A stretch of 45,367 bases of DNA from Ardenticatenaceae bacterium. Its GTDB lineage: Bacteria > Chloroflexota > Anaerolineae > Promineifilales > Promineifilaceae. The translations under genes and the position numbers were made by a program. Location: the NCBI GenBank assembly GCA_020634245.1, contig JACKCC010000031.1:1-45367 (forward strand), given 5' to 3'. The notes under the pieces are model-generated. The model saw only the letters and a list, made by a program, of their open reading frames with translations, searched no databases and was not told the DNA's origin. Shown piece after piece: positions 1-8,135 of the stretch (position 1 is the stretch's first letter; each line of letters starts with the position of its first letter).

Positions 1-1
1 T

Positions 2-610
2 ACGATGCTGCGTGCTTTGCCGTTCGATTTTCGTGGTGACTCGGCGACGTATAATTGCAGTGACCAGTTTATGTTTGGCCCGGCGCTGCTGGTAAATCCG
101 GTAACGACGCCGATGTATTACACCAGCGGCTCAAAGCCGGTGGACGACGCGAAGCGCACCCGTCCAGTTTACCTGCCGACCGGAACGGACTGGTATGATT
201 TTTGGACAGACCAACGTTACTCCGGCGGCCAAACGATTGAGGCGGTGGCCACGCTGGACACGATGCCGTTGTTTGTACGGGCCGGGTCTATTGTGCCCAT
301 GGGGCCGCCCCGGCAGCACGTCAATGATTTGCCGGATGCGCCGGTGGAACTGCATGTGTATGGGGGTGGGAACGGCCGTTTCCACCTTTACGAGGATGAA
401 GGCGATAACTATAATTACGAAGCTGGCGCGTTTTCCACGATCCAGATCCATTGGGAAGATAGAGCCAGATGCCTGACTCTGGAAAAGCGCGTCGGACAAT
501 ACCCCGGCATGCCTGAACAGCAGAAATTCCACATTGTGTTGCACGAGAGTGCCAAACGTATCACAAAGCATGTTAGCTATACGGGTGAGTCGATTGAAGT
601 TGAATTTTAA
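2..610 (+). CDS. Glycoside hydrolase family 31, C-terminal part (cut by window start)
   Basis: The reading frame is open from the first base, so only about the last 200 residues are present. They match the C-terminal end of GH31 enzymes (alpha-xylosidase/alpha-glucosidase type). A segment reading DQFMFGPALLVNPV closes the catalytic barrel, followed by the beta-domain with RPVYLPTG and DWYDFW, then PLFVRAGSIVPMGP, and a terminal DUF5110-like domain with YEDEGDNYNYE. The catalytic aspartates lie upstream of the window, so substrate cannot be read directly. The following LacI, oxidoreductase, isomerase and GH29 fucosidase genes suggest it trims a plant-type oligosaccharide; alpha-xylosidase is the best guess but is inference. 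No signal peptide can be judged. Family assignment is firm, specificity is not. Confidence 0.9.
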   Translation, partial: TMLRALPFDFRGDSATYNCSDQFMFGPALLVNPVTTPMYYTSGSKPVDDAKRTRPVYLPTGTDWYDFWTDQRYSGGQTIEAVATLDTMPLFVRAGSIVPMGPPRQHVNDLPDAPVELHVYGGGNGRFHLYEDEGDNYNYEAGAFSTIQIHWEDRARCLTLEKRVGQYPGMPEQQKFHIVLHESAKRITKHVSYTGESIEVEF

Positions 611-661
611 GGAATTGAGTGCGCCAACACACCTGGCACACTGTAGAAAAAGGGATTTATT

Positions 662-1690
662 GTGGCAAAGCGATCAAAAGCAAATAAAACAACCATTGTA
701 GACATCGCTGAAGCCAGCGGCGTTTCGGTGGCCACAGTTTCACGCATTATCAACAACAAGCCTGATGTAGCTGAAAAAACACGCCAACGCGTCTTAAAAT
801 TGATGGAAGAACGCGGTTTTGCTCCCCAAATCCCCTGGCAGCAGCTTCGCTCCGGCAAAAGCCCTTTCATCGCTTTGAACTTCCCCCAGGATTTTAACCC
901 GCCGTCTCAAGGCATTATTACAGCGGCTGCCTTAGGTTGTGAAAACGCCGACTACTCACTCAACCTCATCGCCAAATCGCTTGGTGCCAACGACCTGTTA
1001 ACCATCTATCGCAGCGGGCAGTCCGATGGCATGATCTTAATGGAAATTCTGCTGCATGACCAGCGCGTAGAACTTTTGAAGGAGCATGATCTCCCCTTTG
1101 TCATGATTGGGCGCTGCGCCGACAATGCATGCCTTGACTTCGTAGACATCAATATCGAGAAAGGCGTCGCCGATGCGATGCAGCATCTATACGATTTGGG
1201 CCATCGCCAGATTGGCTTTGTCACCCTGGTGCCAGTGCTAAAAGAAAAAGAATACGGCTATACAACCTGGGCCGTAAAAGGGTACGAACAAGCCTGCCAG
1301 AAACATGGCTTACCGTTCCTCTGGCGTGTCGTTGATCTCAACACCGATAACGCCCAGTCGATTGTACGGGTCTTGCTAGACGAAAATCCTGAAATGACGG
1401 CAATCGTAACCCCACAGCAAAGCGGCGTCCTCGGCGTGCTTAAAGCGATTCAGGAAAAGGGATTACGCATTCCAGAAGATATTTCAGTGATTGGGCTTCT
1501 TAGCGATTCGATTGGTGAATTGATTACCCCGCCTTTGACGACAATCAGTTTTCCCGCTGAAGATTTGGGCCGCGAAGCCGCCCGCATTTTAATTGGCCAT
1601 TTGGAAGGAACACTTAGTAAACCACAGCAGGTTTTACTGCGCCCGGAACTCGTCGTACGCGGCAGCACAGGGCCGGCGCCTTCCAGATAA
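662..1690 (+). CDS. LacI-family transcriptional regulator
   Basis: This 342-residue protein has the usual LacI length. An N-terminal helix-turn-helix and hinge occupy residues about 11-60 (TIVDIAEASGVSVATVSRII, then NNKPDVAEKTRQRV), followed by a periplasmic-binding-protein-like sugar sensor domain. The start is a GTG preceded by AGGGA at good spacing, 51 bases after the GH31 stop. It probably senses a sugar released by the neighbouring glycosidases and controls this plus-strand cluster. No clear LacI palindrome was found in the short gaps visible here; the operator may sit upstream of the GH31 gene, outside the window. The sensor ligand cannot be predicted from sequence. Confidence 0.93.
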   Translation: MAKRSKANKTTIVDIAEASGVSVATVSRIINNKPDVAEKTRQRVLKLMEERGFAPQIPWQQLRSGKSPFIALNFPQDFNPPSQGIITAAALGCENADYSLNLIAKSLGANDLLTIYRSGQSDGMILMEILLHDQRVELLKEHDLPFVMIGRCADNACLDFVDINIEKGVADAMQHLYDLGHRQIGFVTLVPVLKEKEYGYTTWAVKGYEQACQKHGLPFLWRVVDLNTDNAQSIVRVLLDENPEMTAIVTPQQSGVLGVLKAIQEKGLRIPEDISVIGLLSDSIGELITPPLTTISFPAEDLGREAARILIGHLEGTLSKPQQVLLRPELVVRGSTGPAPSR

Positions 1691-1737
1691 ACGATCTTTC
1701 ATTATCCCGTTTTCCAAATTTCAAACTTAATATTGCC

Positions 1738-2796
1738 ATGAATGAGAACCACGATCTACCCTATCAGCCCCGCTTTCCAACCGATTACCGCCCCGGTATT
1801 GGCATTATTGGCAGCGGCAACATTGTCCGCTCGGCGCACTTACCTGCTTACCAAAAACATGGGCTAAACCTTGTTGGCGTTTACGATCCTTTTCCGGAAG
1901 CGACCCAGGGTGTGCAGGAGCAGTTTGGCATTCAGCATATCTACGGCAGTCTGGAAGCACTGTTGGCCGATCCGGCGGTTGAGATTGTCGATATCGCTAC
2001 TTTCCCCGAACAGCGGATTCCGATCATGCGCCAGGCGCTGGCCGCCGGCAAACACATTCTGGCCCAAAAACCGCTAGCACTTGATATGGAACAGGCCCGA
2101 GAAATTGTGGCCGAGGCGGAGCGCAGTGGGTTGAAAGTGGCAGTGAACCAGAACGGCCGTTGGTCTCCCCCCTGGCGCATTGCAACCTTACTGATTCAGG
2201 ATGGGGCGATTGGGGAGGTAATGGCCGTGACCCATCTCTTCGACGTCAATTTTGGCTGGGTGCCAGGTACCCGCTTCGACGTCATTCCTCACTGGGTCAT
2301 CTACGACTACAGCATCCACTGGTTCGATATCACCCGCTGCTGGTTAGCCGGTAAAACGATAGAAACCGTCAGTGCCAAAGAATACAAAACATCTAATCAG
2401 CCCGACAAAAGCGAAGCTGCCTGGGGGATGTGGAGCGAAATCCACTGCCTTGACGGCGCCAATGCTATACTGCGCTGCGTAGGCGGTTCGCACAGCCGGC
2501 AAAATGGGCATTATTTTTGGATACATGGCGCAAAAGGTACCATCCGCGGCTGTGTCCTGCCGGACCGGTTCGTCGAGCTGGACAGCGAAAAAGCGCAAAC
2601 CCGCTTTGACTTCCAGGGCGAATGGTTCCCGGACGGATTTGCCGGAACGATGGGTGAGTTGATGTGGGCGATACGGGAAAACCGCCAACCCTATAACTCG
2701 GCGCGCCATCACCTGGCTTCTTTGGCCCTGACGCTGGCGGCGTGCCAATCGGCGGGCAACAATGGACAACCTGTAGGATTTAATGAGGTGATTTAA
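1738..2796 (+). CDS. Gfo/Idh/MocA-family NAD(P)-dependent oxidoreductase
   Basis: The 352-residue protein has an N-terminal Rossmann domain with the GxGxI-type nucleotide loop at about residues 25-29 (GSGNI), then the Gfo/Idh/MocA C-terminal alpha/beta domain. The family oxidises or reduces sugars and cyclitols. The catalytic-lysine motif, normally EKP, reads QKP at about residues 110-112: the lysine is kept and the glutamate is replaced. No good ribosome-binding site precedes the ATG, so the start is the least certain part. The stop codon abuts the next gene's ATG, which indicates translational coupling with the TIM-barrel isomerase. A dehydrogenase-epimerase pair of this kind is typical of rare-sugar pathways; the substrate is unknown. 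Confidence 0.88.
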   Translation: MNENHDLPYQPRFPTDYRPGIGIIGSGNIVRSAHLPAYQKHGLNLVGVYDPFPEATQGVQEQFGIQHIYGSLEALLADPAVEIVDIATFPEQRIPIMRQALAAGKHILAQKPLALDMEQAREIVAEAERSGLKVAVNQNGRWSPPWRIATLLIQDGAIGEVMAVTHLFDVNFGWVPGTRFDVIPHWVIYDYSIHWFDITRCWLAGKTIETVSAKEYKTSNQPDKSEAAWGMWSEIHCLDGANAILRCVGGSHSRQNGHYFWIHGAKGTIRGCVLPDRFVELDSEKAQTRFDFQGEWFPDGFAGTMGELMWAIRENRQPYNSARHHLASLALTLAACQSAGNNGQPVGFNEVI

Positions 2797-3645
2797 ATGA
2801 AAGAAACATCTGAAATCTGGACAAAAATCGGCGCCTTCACCTTCGATTTTTCGCGCGGTGAATGGCAAAAAGTCGGGACGGCGGTTGAGTCGTATGGGCT
2901 GGAACTGGTGCAGCTCAGCGGCGAACTGCTGGATGAAGTGATCGAATCGCCGGGTAAGATAACGGCCGTTCGCCAGCAACTGGCCGACCACGGTATCACC
3001 ATCACTGCTTTGGGCGCTTACCGCAACCTGATTGCCGCTAATATGGAAAAACGACAGCATAATATCGCCTATTTGAAAGCATGTCTAGAGCAGGCTAATG
3101 AGCTGGGAACGGCCGTGGTTGCCACCGAAACCGGCACACTACATCCCACCGGCGACTGGAGCGACACCCCGGAGAATGACACGCCGGCAGCCTGGAATGC
3201 TCTCTACGACGCTTTGGATGAACTGCTGCCCGTCGCCGAAAAAGCCCAATCATTCCTGGCTCTGGAAGGTTATGTCAACAACGTATTGAAGCGCCTGGAT
3301 CAGGTAGATCAGATTCTCCGGCGCTATAACAGCCCGCACTTGAAAGTGATGTGCGATCCGTACAACTACATCTCTAAAAATTTGCTACCCCAATCGGCCC
3401 AGATAAATGATGAATTTCTCAATCGATTTCAGCATGAATTTGTCATCGCCCATTTGAAAGATGTCAGTGCGGCAGGGGCAGAAGTCGATACGCCGGAATT
3501 CGGCACAGGCGTTTTCCCCCAGGAGCGGTACATCAAATTCCTGAAAACGCAGCGCCCCGATTTGCCGCTTATTTTTGAACATTTGCCATTAGCGCATATG
3601 CCGACGGCCGTTGAACGATTACAGACAATTGCCGCCGAAGTGTGA
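2797..3645 (+). CDS. Sugar phosphate isomerase/epimerase-type TIM barrel protein
   Basis: This 282-residue protein has the pattern of the xylose-isomerase-like TIM barrel (AP endonuclease 2) superfamily. Acidic and histidine metal ligands are placed at strand ends, for example VVATETGT, LALEGYV, VMCDPYNYI and VIAHLKDV. Family members isomerise or epimerise free or phosphorylated sugars, or dehydrate inositol derivatives. The ATG follows the preceding stop directly, with GAGGTG as ribosome-binding site inside the upstream gene. It overlaps the GH29 gene at its end. D-apiose isomerases of the transketolase route belong to this superfamily, so it is a candidate for that step, but the LacI-linked position makes a fucose- or xylose-related role equally plausible. 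Confidence 0.82.
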   Translation: MKETSEIWTKIGAFTFDFSRGEWQKVGTAVESYGLELVQLSGELLDEVIESPGKITAVRQQLADHGITITALGAYRNLIAANMEKRQHNIAYLKACLEQANELGTAVVATETGTLHPTGDWSDTPENDTPAAWNALYDALDELLPVAEKAQSFLALEGYVNNVLKRLDQVDQILRRYNSPHLKVMCDPYNYISKNLLPQSAQINDEFLNRFQHEFVIAHLKDVSAAGAEVDTPEFGTGVFPQERYIKFLKTQRPDLPLIFEHLPLAHMPTAVERLQTIAAEV

Positions 3646-5087
3646 GATCAGACATGTATCAGCCAACATTATCATCGGTTCAACAACATCCCCTGCCCGA
3701 CTGGTATCACGACGCTAAATTCGGCATCTTTGTCCATTGGACGATTTCCAGCGTACCGGCTTATGCACCTACAGGATTGGGCGATATCGGCAATGTCTTT
3801 GCCAAAGATACGGAAGCATACGGCTTTACAAACCAACCCTATGCCGAGTGGTACCAAAACAGCCTGCGAATTAAAGGCAGTCCGGTCTACAAATATCATC
3901 ACAAAACGTATGGCGAAGATTACCCCTATGAAAATTTCGCCCAAACGTTCAACGAGGCCAGCCAGCAATGGAATCCAGACACATGGACCGATTTGTTCGG
4001 CGAGGCCGGCGCGCGCTACGTTGTCCTGGTAACCAAGCATCATGATGGTTTTTTGCTATGGGACAGTCAACATCCCAATCCCAAGATGCCCGATTACCGT
4101 ACCACGCGGGACGTGACCGGCGAATTGACGCAAAGCGTGACGGCAAAAGGGATGAAAATGGGCCTGTATTACTCCAGCGCCCTGGATTGGACCTTTTCAC
4201 CCCAGCCCATTTTGGGCTTTGCCGATTTGCTCTCCAGTGGGCCAGCCAGCCGACAATATCTGCGTTATGCGGAAAATCATTGGAAAGAGTTGATTAACCG
4301 CTACGATCCGGCCATCTTATGGAGTGATATTGCTTACCCACCTGATGGCAATCTGCCGGAATTATTTGCTTATTTTTACAATCAAACGCCGGAAGGGGTG
4401 GTAAATGACCGCTGGTTCCAACTGCCTCGTTTCTATTTCAACCCGATTGGCAAATTGCTGCTTAAATGGTTGGCAAAACGGATGATGAACGGCAACACCG
4501 CGCTGCCCACTGTACCGCACTGCGATTATCGGACGACGGAATATGAGAATTTGACCGAACGGGCCTCGTTCAAATGGGAATCGGTGCGGGGAATTGGCAA
4601 TTCGTTCACCTACAATCAGTTTGAAAAACCGGAAGATTATCTCCAAGCGCCGGATTTGATTCGGATGCTGGTGGATGTGGTCAGCAAGAATGGTAATTTG
4701 CTGCTCAACGTCGGGCCGCGACCGGATGGCAGCATTCCGGAACCGCAGGTGGAAGCATTGCAAGGCATCGGGCGCTGGCTGGCGGTGAATGGGGAAGCGA
4801 TTTATGGAACACGGCCGTTCCCCCTCCGCCCCGGTGCTACAACAGACAACGGTCTCAAAGTCGCCTACACCACTAAAGAAAATACCCTCTACATCACCCT
4901 TTTACAGCCACCGAATGGTGAATTTCGACTGCCCGATTTGCCCGTTAGCGATGGCAGCTCATTGACTTTGTTGGGCACAAATCAGCCCATCACCTGGCAA
5001 AAAGAGGACAGTGGCATCCTCATTTCTCCCCCAGCCAACCTGGATTGGGAGGCCATTCCCGTGCTGCGACTGGAAACAAAAACCTGA
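3642..5087 (+). CDS. Alpha-L-fucosidase, glycoside hydrolase family 29
   Basis: The 481-residue protein carries GH29 landmarks: FGIFVHWTISSVPAY near the start, YVVLVTKHHDGFLLWDS, the nucleophile region ILWSDIAYP with aspartate near residue 229, and the late segment NGNLLLNVGPRPDGSIPE. A small C-terminal beta domain follows. It should cleave terminal alpha-linked L-fucose by a retaining mechanism. No signal peptide is evident, so it probably acts in the cytoplasm on imported oligosaccharides. The GTG start overlaps the upstream stop; an ATG twelve bases later gives MYQPTLSS and is a reasonable alternative. Next to a GH31 enzyme it fits fucosylated xyloglucan or pectin side chains (inference). 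Confidence 0.92.
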   Translation: MRSDMYQPTLSSVQQHPLPDWYHDAKFGIFVHWTISSVPAYAPTGLGDIGNVFAKDTEAYGFTNQPYAEWYQNSLRIKGSPVYKYHHKTYGEDYPYENFAQTFNEASQQWNPDTWTDLFGEAGARYVVLVTKHHDGFLLWDSQHPNPKMPDYRTTRDVTGELTQSVTAKGMKMGLYYSSALDWTFSPQPILGFADLLSSGPASRQYLRYAENHWKELINRYDPAILWSDIAYPPDGNLPELFAYFYNQTPEGVVNDRWFQLPRFYFNPIGKLLLKWLAKRMMNGNTALPTVPHCDYRTTEYENLTERASFKWESVRGIGNSFTYNQFEKPEDYLQAPDLIRMLVDVVSKNGNLLLNVGPRPDGSIPEPQVEALQGIGRWLAVNGEAIYGTRPFPLRPGATTDNGLKVAYTTKENTLYITLLQPPNGEFRLPDLPVSDGSSLTLLGTNQPITWQKEDSGILISPPANLDWEAIPVLRLETKT

Positions 5088-5102
5088 AAATGGAGATTGA
5101 AA

Positions 5103-5729
5103 ATGGATCATTTGGATGAAATTTATGACGCAATTATAGATGGCGACACGCCCACGACGGTAAAGTGGGTGGAGGCTGCCCTGGAAGCCGGGTTAAGCGC
5201 CTCGGAGATATTAGAGGACGGCATGATTATGGCGATGGATGAAGTTGGCCGCCTTTTTGAAGAGGGATCAATTTTTGTGCCAGAGATGTTGGTGGCAGCG
5301 CGGGCGATGAAAGCTGGATTGGTGTTGTTACGGCCGTATCTGGTAAAGTCCGGTATTAAACCAGTCGGCACAGTCGTATTGGGAACAGTCGCCGGCGATA
5401 TGCACGATATTGGCAAAAACCTGGTGGGGATGATGTTGGAGGGAGCTGGCTACGAAATTATTGATTTAGGCATTGACGTTGCCCCAGAAAAGTTTATCGA
5501 AGCCATTGAAGAGGGCAACAACATTATCGGCATGTCTGCCTTGTTGACAACAACCATGGCCAACATGGATAAAACGATTAAAGCAATTACGGAGGCTGGT
5601 CTGCGCGATCGTGTGAAAATTGTGGTGGGCGGTGCGCCGGTAACGGCCGCATTCGCCCAACAAATCGGCGCCGACGGCTACGCCGCCGATGCCAGCCAGG
5701 CAGTGACACTGGTCAAATCTTTGCTTTAG
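5103..5729 (+). CDS. Corrinoid (B12-binding) methyltransferase partner protein
   Basis: This 208-residue protein has the two-domain form of methyltransferase corrinoid proteins (MtaC/MtbC/MttC type). A helical cap domain occupies residues 1-85 and a Rossmann-like cobalamin domain follows, with the base-off signature D99-x-H101-x-x-G104 (GDMHDIGKN). His101 would coordinate cobalt. I chose the ATG at 5103 because GGAG lies seven bases upstream; a TTG six bases earlier is in frame. Such proteins normally sit beside a substrate:corrinoid methyltransferase and a reactivating ATPase. Neither is in the window, so this is an orphan, attached to a glycosidase cluster 15 bases after the fucosidase. Demethylation of an O-methylated sugar is one possibility. 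Confidence 0.88.
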   Translation: MDHLDEIYDAIIDGDTPTTVKWVEAALEAGLSASEILEDGMIMAMDEVGRLFEEGSIFVPEMLVAARAMKAGLVLLRPYLVKSGIKPVGTVVLGTVAGDMHDIGKNLVGMMLEGAGYEIIDLGIDVAPEKFIEAIEEGNNIIGMSALLTTTMANMDKTIKAITEAGLRDRVKIVVGGAPVTAAFAQQIGADGYAADASQAVTLVKSLL

Positions 5730-5753
5730 CACCCGGCCACAGAAATTTTTTCA

Positions 5754-5808
5754 ATTTCCCCGGAAACTTTTTAACGGGAAATACACTCGTTACAGTTTCC
5801 GGGGAAAT
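5754..5808. terminator. Perfect 15-bp inverted repeat between convergent genes
   Basis: Arms ATTTCCCCGGAAACT (5754-5768) and its exact reverse complement (5794-5808) flank a 25-base loop. The element fills the gap between the corrinoid gene (plus) and the aldo/keto reductase (minus), so a two-way terminator is the simplest reading. The loop is long and there is no clean T-run, so another role is possible. Confidence 0.6.
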
Positions 5809-5818
5809 ATTGATTGCT

Positions 5819-6652
5819 TTAGAAATTGAAATTATTGGGGTCTGGTCCCACCCGCTTGCCCTCATCAAGGACATCCAACAGCTTCATATCAGCATCCGCA
5901 AGCGCAAAGTCGAAAATATCAGCATTTTCGGCGATACGGTGGGGGCGAACAGATTTGGGAATCGTCACCACGTCGTGCTGTAAATTCCAGCGCAATGCAA
6001 TTTGAGCCGGCGTTTTGCCGTATTTTTCAGCCAGTTTTTGCACCACAGGCACATCGACAATCTCTCCCTGCATCAACGGACTCCAGGCTTCCACCTGAAT
6101 TTCGTGTTCCTGGCAAAATTGCAGCAGGTCCGGCTGAACCAATAACGGATGGAATTCGATTTGATTCACAGCGGGAACGATGTGACCATTTCGCAGAATA
6201 TCTTCCAGATGATGTATTTGGAAATTACTCACGCCGATGGCTTTGACACGGCCGTTACCATAAATCTCCTCCAGCACCTGCCACGTCTCTCCATAATGCC
6301 CCGCCACCGGCCAATGCACCAGATACAAATCCACATAATCCGTACCCAGCCGCTCCAGGCTTTCCTCAAACGCAGCCATAGCCCGGCTGGCGCGCATATC
6401 ACTATTCCACACCTTCGTCGTCAGAAAAATATCCTCACGCGGAATACCACTCTCGCGGAGCGCTTCACCAACGCCGACTTCATTTTTATAGACAGCGGCC
6501 GTATCAATACTGCGGTAACCAACTTCCAAAGCCGACAGAACAGCCTGCTTCACCTTTTGACCATCATCAATCTGGAAAACACCAAACCCCAGCCAGGGCA
6601 TTTCCAGGCCGTTATTTAACACGGCACAATCTTTTATACTATTGATTATCAA
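5819..6652 (-). CDS. Aldo/keto reductase
   Basis: This 277-residue enzyme has the standard AKR length and the full catalytic tetrad: Asp50, Tyr55, Lys80 and His113, in DTAAVYKNEVG, TTKVWNS and LYLVHWP. It resembles the 2,5-diketo-gluconate reductase/plant-type AKRs that use NADPH to reduce sugar or aldehyde carbonyls. The start is TTG, supported by GAGGAG at suitable spacing; no upstream ATG competes. It is the last gene of the minus-strand pentose operon, separated from the isomerase gene by an inverted-repeat spacer. A role in reducing glycolaldehyde or another aldehyde by-product of the pathway would fit but is inference. Confidence 0.93.
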   Translation of the reverse strand: MIINSIKDCAVLNNGLEMPWLGFGVFQIDDGQKVKQAVLSALEVGYRSIDTAAVYKNEVGVGEALRESGIPREDIFLTTKVWNSDMRASRAMAAFEESLERLGTDYVDLYLVHWPVAGHYGETWQVLEEIYGNGRVKAIGVSNFQIHHLEDILRNGHIVPAVNQIEFHPLLVQPDLLQFCQEHEIQVEAWSPLMQGEIVDVPVVQKLAEKYGKTPAQIALRWNLQHDVVTIPKSVRPHRIAENADIFDFALADADMKLLDVLDEGKRVGPDPNNFNF

Positions 6653-6667
6653 ATTGCTCTCCTCAAT

Positions 6668-6726
6668 GGTTGGTTAGTTAGCTGGTTTGTTGGTTTGTTC
6701 TAAGCCAACCAACCAACTAACCAACC
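6668..6726. repeat. GGTTGGTTAGTT/AACTAACCAACC hairpin repeat
   Basis: A run of degenerate TGGTTAGT units (6668-6699) is followed by its approximate reverse complement (6704-6726), leaving only a few loop bases. It lies between the aldo/keto reductase and isomerase genes of one operon. A second copy of the same type lies at about 9085-9172. These look like members of a short tandem degenerate repeat family rather than ordinary terminators. Confidence 0.7.
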
Positions 6727-6728
6727 TT

Positions 6729-8135
6729 TTAACCACCGTGCCGATACACATCCCAGCCCAGATAATAATCCAGTGCCTCATCCAACACATCCGCCACAAA
6801 AGCATCTGTCATGGCGCAGTGATGGGCAAAGCCATTCTTGGCCACGTAACGCATCAAACCCTGCAAATCGGCCACTTCTACAACGGCGCTGTTGCCCGGA
6901 ATGCGGGACAGCGGATCGTTCGTGGTTTTGCCTTCGCCAAAGTATGATTTGATGAGACCGAGCCGGTCATCAGTGTCAATGCGGGCATAAGTGAGCGGTC
7001 CAGCCGGGGTACGGCCGTCTGTTGCCCCCCACGTATTTTCCGGCCCCAACGTCGTGCCCAGCACCTCGGCTGTGCTGATGCGAATCTCTTTGACCAGGCT
7101 CTTGGCCCAGTTGCCGCAGTGGAAGTAAATGCACTTATTGGGATCATCGTCGTAATTGTTATTCCAGTCTACCAGGGCTGATGGTTTGCTGCTGGCCAGC
7201 GTCAGGGCGTACATCGACACCGTACCGGCAATGTCGGTTTCGCAGGCGCTGGGCATCAGGTCGTCGCTCATCATGCTCATCAACGTACAGACATTGACGC
7301 CGTAGTTGGATTGCAGCGAATCCCAACATTGAATGGCGGTGGAGGTAATGTCGTTGTCACTCATCCAGCCACGAATCGTCACGGCCAGCTTGGCAATTTT
7401 GCGCAGTGATTCGGTCGGCACGTCTTTATAAATGGCATAGCTTTTGATACGCTCGATTTCGGCATTGACTTTGGCATCGTTATCATCCAGGCGCCGCACC
7501 CAACCAAACACATCCGACAAATCCAGCGTTTGTACGCTCATCCCCACCGATTCAAACAGTTTTTCGCTGTAGCGAACGGTTTTGAACGCGCCGGGGCGCG
7601 CCCCAATCGCGCCAATGCGGGCATTGGTCAATCCTTTGACCGTGCGGCAAATGGCCGCGAATTTGCTGATTTCGGCGGCAAATTCATCGGAATCAGGGTT
7701 GAGGGTGTGTGATTGGGTCACGCTGAAGGGGATTTCGTACTGGTACAGGTTGTTGGTAACCGACAGCTTGCCGCAGAACGCGTCGCGGCGGCCGGCAGCG
7801 GTGAGCATGTCGGTGCTGTCGGGAAAGGCGTGCACCAGTATAGGCACATCCAGCTTCGATTCGCGGATGGCGTCGGCGACGCCCTGCTCGTTGCCGAAAT
7901 TGGGCAGGGAAACGATGATGCCGTCGATTTCGTCCTGGTGGCGTCGAAACAATTCGCCGCATTTTTTGGCATCATTCCACGTTTCTACCGCGCCCAGCGG
8001 TGTCGTTTCTTCATCGACGATGATGGTTTTGTAGCCTAAAGTGTGCAGCCGTTCCAGGATTTTTTGACGGCCGTTCACCACCAAATGATCCGCAAAAAAG
8101 TTACGATTGGTCACAATAACGCCAAATGTCGTCAT
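6729..8135 (-). CDS. L-fucose/L-arabinose isomerase-type protein
   Basis: This 468-residue protein resembles the L-fucose isomerase-like group (COG2407 type). A first alpha/beta domain begins FGVIVTNRNFFADH, the middle domain has IGAIGARPGAFKTVRYSE, and the C-terminal half has VNVCTLMSMMSDDLMPSACETDIAG, where E and D would bind the metal, and CIYFHCGNWA. The family interconverts aldoses and ketoses with Mn2+, although many members are uncharacterised and some act on non-fucose sugars. The ATG overlaps the ribokinase stop by four bases (ATGA), so the two are translationally coupled. In this operon it could supply the aldose-to-ketose step ahead of the FGGY kinase. The exact sugar is not readable from sequence. 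Confidence 0.82.
   Translation of the reverse strand: MTTFGVIVTNRNFFADHLVVNGRQKILERLHTLGYKTIIVDEETTPLGAVETWNDAKKCGELFRRHQDEIDGIIVSLPNFGNEQGVADAIRESKLDVPILVHAFPDSTDMLTAAGRRDAFCGKLSVTNNLYQYEIPFSVTQSHTLNPDSDEFAAEISKFAAICRTVKGLTNARIGAIGARPGAFKTVRYSEKLFESVGMSVQTLDLSDVFGWVRRLDDNDAKVNAEIERIKSYAIYKDVPTESLRKIAKLAVTIRGWMSDNDITSTAIQCWDSLQSNYGVNVCTLMSMMSDDLMPSACETDIAGTVSMYALTLASSKPSALVDWNNNYDDDPNKCIYFHCGNWAKSLVKEIRISTAEVLGTTLGPENTWGATDGRTPAGPLTYARIDTDDRLGLIKSYFGEGKTTNDPLSRIPGNSAVVEVADLQGLMRYVAKNGFAHHCAMTDAFVADVLDEALDYYLGWDVYRHGG

Noticed and set aside
1691..1737. LacI operator in the gap after the regulator gene
   Set aside because: No convincing CG-centred palindrome was found in these 47 bases.
2344..3060. 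A 238-codon minus-strand frame across the oxidoreductase and isomerase genes
   Set aside because: Both plus-strand genes have clear family motifs; the antisense frame has none.
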